DNA of 7,223 nt from positions 1 through 7,223 of the forward strand of contig DEDQ01000017.1 of the NCBI GenBank assembly GCA_002350065.1. The letters run 5' to 3'. The DNA comes from Ruminococcus flavefaciens. Its GTDB lineage: Bacteria > Bacillota > Clostridia > Oscillospirales > Ruminococcaceae. Each line of letters opens with the position of its first letter. Position 1 is the stretch's first letter. Made by a program: the position numbers and the translations under genes. Below the pieces are notes generated by a model. That model did no database searches, was not told the DNA's origin, and saw only the letters and a list, made by a program, of their open reading frames with translations. Below are positions 1 to 4,978 of this stretch, in pieces.

Positions 1-591
1 ATAGTATTCAGACCCGTTATCATCGGACGTGAGAACATTCCCAAGAACGGAGCGGCTGTTATCGCCGGAAATCACAAGCACGCATTCGACCCGCTTATGA
101 TAGACATCTCCACGAAGCGTGTAGTCCGCACTCTTGCAAAGAAGGCTCTCCACGACGGACCGTTCGGCGGATTTTTCAGGAGCGCGGGAACTATCCCTGT
201 AGACCTTCACGCGAGGAAGAATCCCGCGGCGCTTGAAGCGGCGTTATCGGCTCTGCGGAAGGGCGAGCTCGTCAACGTCTCGCCCGAGGCTAAGAGAAAC
301 TACACGAATGAGCTCGTGCTGCCGTTCAAATTCGGAGCAGCTGTCATGGCTGAACGCACCGGAGCTCTGATAGTTCCGTACGCGATAACCGGCGAGTATA
401 AGATATTCACAAGACACCGCCCAAAGATAGTTTTTGGCAAGCCGTTCCGCGCTCTCGGAGACGCCGGACAGACGAACAGGCTCCTCTACGAAAAGGTCGC
501 GGAGCTGCTGAAGCAGTCGATGCCGGCAGAGGAGCTTGCAAAAAAGCATTATACAAGATACGAGGAAGTAAAAAATGAAAAGACATCTTGA
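1..591 (+). CDS. PlsC-family 1-acylglycerol-phosphate acyltransferase, 5' partial
   Basis: Membrane-associated acyltransferase that would transfer a fatty acyl group to a lysophospholipid or lysophosphatidic acid. The reading frame is open from the first base, so the N-terminus (probably a few tens of residues) lies outside; the first in-frame ATG at 97 is internal, because the catalytic motif lies before it. Seen in the 196 visible residues: the HX4D catalytic motif (N24, H25, D30), a glycine/phenylalanine-rich block leading to 'GTIPVD' (motif II region), motif III at residues 93-99, and 'LIVPYAITG' as motif IV. Motif III reads VSPEAKR instead of the usual FPEGTRS: Glu and Arg are kept, Gly and Thr are lost. 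The stop overlaps the next gene by 17 nt, suggesting co-translation. The family call is secure; the acyl acceptor is unknown, and the adjacent acyl ligase suggests an Aas-like lysophospholipid acylation role. Confidence 0.9.
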   Translation: MVFRPVIIGRENIPKNGAAVIAGNHKHAFDPLMIDISTKRVVRTLAKKALHDGPFGGFFRSAGTIPVDLHARKNPAALEAALSALRKGELVNVSPEAKRNYTNELVLPFKFGAAVMAERTGALIVPYAITGEYKIFTRHRPKIVFGKPFRALGDAGQTNRLLYEKVAELLKQSMPAEELAKKHYTRYEEVKNEKTS

Positions 592-2221
592 ATATCCCGA
601 TTGTTCACTCTATGACCTTATCGAACGCAAGGCAGGAGAGTTTTCCGGAATGTGCGCACTCAACTATTTCGGAAAGAAGCTGACATTTTCACAGCTGATT
701 GAAAAAATATCGGAATGCGCTGGAGCTCTTTCCGCTGCCGGAGTAAACCCCGGCGATTCTGTATCGGTCTGTCTGCCGAACGTGCCGGAGGCTGTATACC
801 TCTTTTATGCGATAAACAAGATAGGCGCAGTTGCGAATATGATACACCCTATGTCGGCAGAGAACGAGATAGTCCGCTTCGTGAAGCTCACGGAGAGCCG
901 CATCATCTTCGGAGTTGACCTCATCGCCGGCAAGCTTGAAAAGGTGAAGGGACAGTGCTCCGGCTTGAAGGTGATAACTGTCAGCGTCGGCAGAAGTATG
1001 CCTCTTCTCACTAAGATAGGCTATACCCTCACGAACAAGAATAAGCCGCCTGAGACCTCGGCTTCCGACTGGAGCAGTTTTATCTCTGCGGCAAACGGAA
1101 AGCATACTGAAAGCTTCCACGGCAGGGCTGACGATACGGCAACGATACTCTACAGCGGCGGAACTACCGGCAAGCCCAAGGGTATCATGCTCACGAACAT
1201 GAATTTCAACGCCCTCGCGATACACAGCATAGACGCCTGCGGCACTCTTGAACCCGGAATGCGGATGCTTTCAGTAATGCCGATATTCCACGGCTTCGGA
1301 CTTGGCGTATGTATCCACACTATTCTCGTCCTCGGCGGAACTGCCGTTATACAGCCGAAATTCTCCACACGGGATTTCCACAAGCTGCTGTTCAGATACC
1401 GTCCGAACATCATTGCCGGAGTTCCTGCGATATACGAATCAATGATAGTGAACAAGAGCTTCAACGGCAAAAAGCTCGACTTTCTCAAATGTATAATCTC
1501 CGGCGGAGACTCGCTTGCTCCGTCGACTAAGAAAAAGCTCAATGCAATGCTCGCCGAGCACGGCTGTACAGCTCGCGTGCGTGAGGGCTACGGACTTACC
1601 GAATGTGTGACCGGAAGCTGCCTTATGCCGCCGGATTCGGACAATCTCCTCAGCGTGGGACTGCCCTACGCCGACACATTCTATCAGATAATAGACAGTG
1701 AGGGAAACGTCCTCCCTGCGGGCGAGACCGGCGAGATGATCATACGCGGACCTTCCGTGATGAAGGGCTACTACAAAGAACCCGAGGAGACCGCAAACAC
1801 GCTCCGGAAGCGCGACGACGGCTATATATGGCTCCATACCGGCGATATCGGCTACATGGACGAGGAGGGCTTCGTGTACTTCCGTCAGCGTCTGAAGCGA
1901 ATGATAGTTTCCGGCGGATACAATATCTACCCGCAGAATATCGAGGAGGTCATCAACTCGCACAAGGACGTCATCATGTGCGCTGTTGTGGGAGTTCCTG
2001 ACAAGATAAAGGGCGAAAGAGTACGGGCTTGCGTAGTTCCCGCTGAGGGCGCGGACACGGAAAAGCTCCGCACAGAGCTCATGAAAATGCTGAAAAAGGA
2101 AGTTGCCGCATATGCTTTGCCTAAGGATATGTTTTTTATGAGCGAGCTTCCGAAAACGCTTGTCGGCAAAATTGCCTATACTGAACTGAGAAGTGATAAC
2201 TATGAAAATGGAACAGAATAA
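575..2221 (+). CDS. AMP-forming acyl-CoA/acyl-ACP synthetase (ANL superfamily)
   Basis: Adenylates a carboxylic acid, most likely a fatty acid, and passes it to CoA, ACP or another thiol. At 548 residues it has full family length. Visible motifs in order: the Ser/Gly/Thr-rich P-loop YSGGTTGKPKG (193-203), the aromatic/Thr motif YGLTE (339-343), the ribose-binding HTGD (421-424, D424), the hinge region around R439 and K441, SGGYNIYP (446-453), and the C-terminal LPKTLVGKI (525-533) with K532 as the expected catalytic lysine. All key residues are present, so it should be active. The ATG at 575 has GAGGAAG (562-568) at 6 nt spacing. It overlaps the upstream acyltransferase gene by 17 nt and the downstream radical SAM gene by about 20 nt. 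E. coli Aas fuses the same two activities in one chain; here they are adjacent genes. Chain length and thiol acceptor cannot be read from the sequence. Confidence 0.93.
   Translation: MKRHLEYPDCSLYDLIERKAGEFSGMCALNYFGKKLTFSQLIEKISECAGALSAAGVNPGDSVSVCLPNVPEAVYLFYAINKIGAVANMIHPMSAENEIVRFVKLTESRIIFGVDLIAGKLEKVKGQCSGLKVITVSVGRSMPLLTKIGYTLTNKNKPPETSASDWSSFISAANGKHTESFHGRADDTATILYSGGTTGKPKGIMLTNMNFNALAIHSIDACGTLEPGMRMLSVMPIFHGFGLGVCIHTILVLGGTAVIQPKFSTRDFHKLLFRYRPNIIAGVPAIYESMIVNKSFNGKKLDFLKCIISGGDSLAPSTKKKLNAMLAEHGCTARVREGYGLTECVTGSCLMPPDSDNLLSVGLPYADTFYQIIDSEGNVLPAGETGEMIIRGPSVMKGYYKEPEETANTLRKRDDGYIWLHTGDIGYMDEEGFVYFRQRLKRMIVSGGYNIYPQNIEEVINSHKDVIMCAVVGVPDKIKGERVRACVVPAEGADTEKLRTELMKMLKKEVAAYALPKDMFFMSELPKTLVGKIAYTELRSDNYENGTE
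2188..2193 (+). promoter_or_regulatory. Shine-Dalgarno GAGAAG deciding the radical SAM start
   Basis: GAGAAG ends 8 nt before the ATG at 2202. A longer frame could open at GTG 2193, but that codon is part of the Shine-Dalgarno itself. ATG 2208 would be 14 nt away. The site therefore favours 2202. It lies inside the end of the acyl ligase gene, consistent with translational coupling. Confidence 0.6.
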
Positions 2222-3545
2222 ACGCATACTGCTCGTACACCCCGAAATATCGCGGACTAAGTACAATTTCGCAGGTATTATCGACAACGAGCCGCTCGAG
2301 CTCGAATACCTCTGGACAGCTCTGGAAAATGCCGGATTCGAGCCTCATATCTGGGACGGTCAGGTCGAAACAGAGCCGTTCGTGAAGCGGCTGAGCGAGC
2401 TCTCTCCGGCGGCAGTCTATATCTGCGGACGCACCCGTCAGGAGGGCTTCATGAAGGAGTACGCGAGAGCGGCAAAGTCTGCGGGAGCGGTAACGATGAT
2501 AGGCGGACTTCATGCTCAGCGCTGTGCGAGCCGCTTCTTCACGGACTATATCGACTTCGTTTTCACCGGCTTTGACCCCGCTCCTGCGGCGGAGATACTG
2601 CTCGGCAAGGAGCCGCGCCGTGTACGCTCAGTATGCTGGAAGCGCGGCAGAAAATGGGTAAAGAACCTGTCTGCGCCTGACGACATCAATACTCTTCCCC
2701 GACCGGACAGGACTTACTTCTATGAGCATACCGACCGCTACCGCTACCTCGAGCTCAAGCCTGCGGCTCATGTGAGAGCTTCGTACAGCTGTCCGTACAG
2801 GTGCAGCTTCTGTATCCGCAATGCAATGAACTGCGGAACATACTCCGCCCGCGACATCGCTGACGTTGTCGACGAGATAGCAGGCATCGAATGCGAGAAC
2901 ATCTACTTCATCGACGATGATTTTCTCTTTGGCGAAGAGCGGCTCAGGACGTTTATCCGTCTCGTAAAAGAGCGAAATATCCGCAAGCGTTACGTCTGCT
3001 ACGGCAGAGCAGATTTCGTGGCGGCTCATCCTGAGCTCATGAAGGAGCTCCGCGATATCGGATTCTATTACGTCCTTGTCGGACTCGAAGCCGCCGACGA
3101 AAGCTACCTCGACCGCTACAGCAAGCGCTCCGATATGGGAGCTAATGAGAAGGCGGTAAAGATACTCAACGACCTTGGCATAAACGCTATGGGAATGTTC
3201 ATCACCGACCTCGATTTCACGGCTAAGGAGTTCCGCAGCATTTGGAAATGGGTAGTAAAGCACGACCTTAAACACGCGGCTATATCCATATACACGCCGG
3301 AGATGAATACTCCCGAGATAAAGAATTACCGCGGAAGGCTCCTCACGCATGACCCCTCGCACTGGGACTATCTCCACGTTGTGGCAAAGCCCTCGAAGCT
3401 TTCGGTCAGGGCTTACTATTTCCACTATCATGTGCTGCTAATACGCCTGTTTATCCGCGCTTGGAGACAGGGGATATACGACTTTATCGACTATAAATTC
3501 TTCATCGGTTCAATGGTGAAAAATCTTTTCAGATTCGGAGGCTAA
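2202..3545 (+). CDS. Radical SAM enzyme with cobalamin-binding-like N-terminal domain
   Basis: A 447-residue class-B-like radical SAM protein that would bind a [4Fe-4S] cluster and SAM to start radical chemistry. The N-terminal ~130 residues look like a B12-binding Rossmann domain: 'LLVHPE' strand start, 'IWDGQ', and IGGLHAQ around 100-106 followed by 'FVFTGFDP'. The classic DxHxxG cobalamin His motif is absent, as in many members of this class. Then come 'TLPRPDR', the cluster motif CX3CX2C (C197, C201, C204) with an extra nearby Cys C211, YFIDDDF (D238-D240) and the VGLEA motif (G294-A297). The C-terminal 60 residues are aromatic and basic, with no clear membrane helix. ATG 2202 is preferred over GTG 2193. 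The gene lies between acyl ligase and CDP-alcohol transferase genes, so a lipid or acyl intermediate is the inferred substrate; methylation, C-C coupling or another modification are all possible. Confidence 0.85.
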   Translation: MKMEQNKRILLVHPEISRTKYNFAGIIDNEPLELEYLWTALENAGFEPHIWDGQVETEPFVKRLSELSPAAVYICGRTRQEGFMKEYARAAKSAGAVTMIGGLHAQRCASRFFTDYIDFVFTGFDPAPAAEILLGKEPRRVRSVCWKRGRKWVKNLSAPDDINTLPRPDRTYFYEHTDRYRYLELKPAAHVRASYSCPYRCSFCIRNAMNCGTYSARDIADVVDEIAGIECENIYFIDDDFLFGEERLRTFIRLVKERNIRKRYVCYGRADFVAAHPELMKELRDIGFYYVLVGLEAADESYLDRYSKRSDMGANEKAVKILNDLGINAMGMFITDLDFTAKEFRSIWKWVVKHDLKHAAISIYTPEMNTPEIKNYRGRLLTHDPSHWDYLHVVAKPSKLSVRAYYFHYHVLLIRLFIRAWRQGIYDFIDYKFFIGSMVKNLFRFGG

Positions 3546-3547
3546 CA

Positions 3548-4219
3548 ATGTCAGAACCATATAAAAATCCAGTGAAAAAACTGATACCGAGCAAGCTCGA
3601 AACGGGCTATCAGAAGCTTATGTACAAGCTTCTCGGCAGATTTATACCTAAGTGGATGACACCTAATCAGGTGACGGCTGTGGGAGTTTTTTTCGGAGCG
3701 CTCGCGATAGTATTCGCACTGCTCGCGCAGATAAGTCCGCTCTTTTACATCGGAACGATAGCCGGACTGTGGGCTCACATGACGGCTGACGTCCTCGACG
3801 GCTATGTAGCGCGTTCAAGAGGGATGTCCTCACGCGCCGGAGCATATTTCGACCTCATCTCCGACGTGCTGATATCGACTTTCCTGATACTTGCATTCGG
3901 ACTTTCGCCGTATGCTCATCTCGAGCCCGCGGCATTCGCCGCTCCGCTTTACGGAGTTATGAACGTGACTATGATGAACTACATCATCTACTTCAACGAG
4001 TTTCAGTTTCCGCGCCTCGGACCCGTCGAAGCGCATATCGCATACAGCATATTCTGCATACTTGCGCTTGTATTTGGCTCTGCGCCGGTGTTCACTGTTG
4101 CCGGCATCGGTGTGCTCGCTGGAGATATCTTCATTGTTCTCGGAATGCTGCCGATGTACTATGAGATGATACGCATGGCGATAGCACTTTTCAAGCGGCT
4201 GAAGGGACTTGAAAAATGA
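3548..4219 (+). CDS. CDP-alcohol phosphatidyltransferase family protein
   Basis: Integral membrane enzyme that displaces CMP from a CDP-activated substrate (CDP-diacylglycerol or a CDP-alcohol) to build a phospholipid head group. The full metal-binding signature is present: D81, D84, G85, A88, R89, G98, D102 and D106, with the spacing of the family. Before it lies PKWMTPNQVT (34-43), a motif just before the first membrane helix (about 41-60), then a second helix (about 64-80). Further hydrophobic stretches near 105-125, 135-150, 158-180 and 185-205 give about six helices in 223 residues, a normal length. GGAGG (3537-3541) sits 6 nt before the ATG, and only 2 nt separate it from the previous stop. 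The N-terminal pattern also recalls choline/ethanolamine phosphotransferases, so the direction of CDP activation is open. It is probably the head-group enzyme of this operon. Confidence 0.9.
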   Translation: MSEPYKNPVKKLIPSKLETGYQKLMYKLLGRFIPKWMTPNQVTAVGVFFGALAIVFALLAQISPLFYIGTIAGLWAHMTADVLDGYVARSRGMSSRAGAYFDLISDVLISTFLILAFGLSPYAHLEPAAFAAPLYGVMNVTMMNYIIYFNEFQFPRLGPVEAHIAYSIFCILALVFGSAPVFTVAGIGVLAGDIFIVLGMLPMYYEMIRMAIALFKRLKGLEK

Positions 4220-4842
4220 AGAAGCTCTACATCGTCCTGATAAAGGCTCATACCGGACTTGGCTCTGCTGCGAGGAAGCTGACGGGCTATCCGTACACGC
4301 ATATCGCGCTCAGCCTTGACCCCTCGATGACTGATTTCATCAGCTTTTCGCGGCGGTATCACTACTTCCCGTTTGAAGCCGGATTCACTCACGAGTACAG
4401 GCATTACTACGCATTCGGCAGACACCGCTCGTTCCGCGCGAAGATATTCGAGCTCGAAGTCGCTGACGAAAAGTACGCGGAGGTCATGTCGTATATCCGC
4501 GAATGCGAAAGCGATGAGAGCCGCATTTTCAACCTCTTCTCAATGGCGACTATGACTGTTTTAGGTGGATTCAGAATATACCATGCGGATAATTGTATGT
4601 CGTTTATTGCAAAGTGTATAGAGTTGAGTGGCTGTGAAAGGCTCAGCAAACCCTATTGGAGGTACTCGATAAAGGACATGGATATGCTCCTTTCAGACCA
4701 TTTTTTCTTCGAGGGGAGCATAGTCCGCAAAAGCTGTCCCGACGACGGATATATGGCACATTTCAGGCTCGGGAGATACCTCCGCGGAGGAGCTTCCCTG
4801 CTTGGCAGACTTACTTACAGACTGGTATTCCGCAAGCCGTGA
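4216..4842 (+). CDS. Permuted papain-like thiol enzyme (YaeF/YiiX C92-like, LRAT-like)
   Basis: A 208-residue protein that I recognise by pattern only. In circularly permuted NlpC/P60 proteins the catalytic His precedes the Cys: here H29 lies in YTHIALSLD and C127 in NCMSFIAKCIE, preceded by Asn as in LRAT-type 'NC' motifs. E54 in 'PFEAGF' or a nearby polar residue could be the third member. The C-terminal 'FEGSIVRKS' resembles the end of Clostridia homologues annotated as hypothetical. No signal peptide is apparent, so it probably acts in the cytoplasm or at the inner membrane face. Known relatives hydrolyse amides or transfer and hydrolyse acyl groups. ATG overlaps the previous stop as ATGA, with AAGGGA (4202-4207) at 8 nt. 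The stretch about 4560-4660 is more AT-rich than the rest. Fold moderately sure; activity is inference. Confidence 0.72.
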   Translation: MKKLYIVLIKAHTGLGSAARKLTGYPYTHIALSLDPSMTDFISFSRRYHYFPFEAGFTHEYRHYYAFGRHRSFRAKIFELEVADEKYAEVMSYIRECESDESRIFNLFSMATMTVLGGFRIYHADNCMSFIAKCIELSGCERLSKPYWRYSIKDMDMLLSDHFFFEGSIVRKSCPDDGYMAHFRLGRYLRGGASLLGRLTYRLVFRKP

Positions 4843-4857
4843 ATACCAGTTTTTTTG
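4821..4857 (+). terminator. Rho-independent terminator ending the lipid operon
   Basis: A perfect 10-bp stem (ACTGGTATTC at 4821-4830 pairing with GAATACCAGT at 4841-4850) encloses a 10-nt loop and is followed by a run of T (seven counting base 4850). The left arm and loop lie inside the coding region of the thiol enzyme and the stop codon (4840-4842) overlaps the start of the right arm, so the terminator starts before the gene ends. It separates the lipid operon from the scaffoldin gene. Confidence 0.9.
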
Positions 4858-4918
4858 TAACTTTACATATAGTATTGACGGTATACTTGTTGATAATGCT
4901 GAAATCTTTGTTTTAAGC

Positions 4919-4947
4919 TTGTGTTTAGTCCTGAAAATGATTATAAT
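4919..4947 (+). promoter_or_regulatory. Sigma-70/SigA-type promoter of the scaffoldin gene
   Basis: A consensus -10 box TATAAT (4942-4947) is preceded, at a 17-nt spacer, by TTGTGT (4919-4924), which keeps the TTG of the -35 consensus. The surrounding sequence is AT-rich and lies between a strong terminator and the gene. Transcription would begin near 4954, giving a short leader of about 25 nt. No clear operator was seen. Confidence 0.65.
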
Positions 4948-4964
4948 GTATATACAATGTATTT

Positions 4965-4971
4965 AAGGGGG
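4965..4971 (+). promoter_or_regulatory. Shine-Dalgarno AAGGGGG in front of an ACG codon
   Basis: The purine run AAGGGGG ends 7 nt before ACG 4979, an ideal distance for initiation there. It is 49 nt from the first in-frame ATG at 5021, too far to serve it. It therefore supports the upstream, non-ATG start of the scaffoldin gene. Confidence 0.7.
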
Positions 4972-4978
4972 ACTAAAT

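Noticed and set aside
97..591. ATG 97 as the start of the acyltransferase
   Set aside because: The catalytic HX4D motif lies upstream in the same open frame (codons 25-30), so the gene begins outside the window.
1439..2287. Long open frame of 282 codons on the minus strand opposite the acyl ligase
   Set aside because: It is antisense to a gene with all ANL motifs, has no recognisable domain, and arises from the strong codon bias of the plus-strand gene.
2628..3431. Open frame of 267 codons on the minus strand opposite the radical SAM gene
   Set aside because: Antisense shadow; low-complexity Val/Leu/Glu-rich product without motifs.
4875..4897. TTGACG (4875) with GATAAT (4892) as a promoter
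   Set aside because: The spacer is only 11 nt; the TATAAT at 4942 with a 17-nt spacer is a better match.
4656..4916. Plus-strand frame of 86 codons with a hydrophobic end, overlapping the thiol enzyme gene
   Set aside because: It sits mostly in another frame of a real gene, spans the terminator and lacks a supporting Shine-Dalgarno; the hydrophobic end is AT-rich intergenic DNA.
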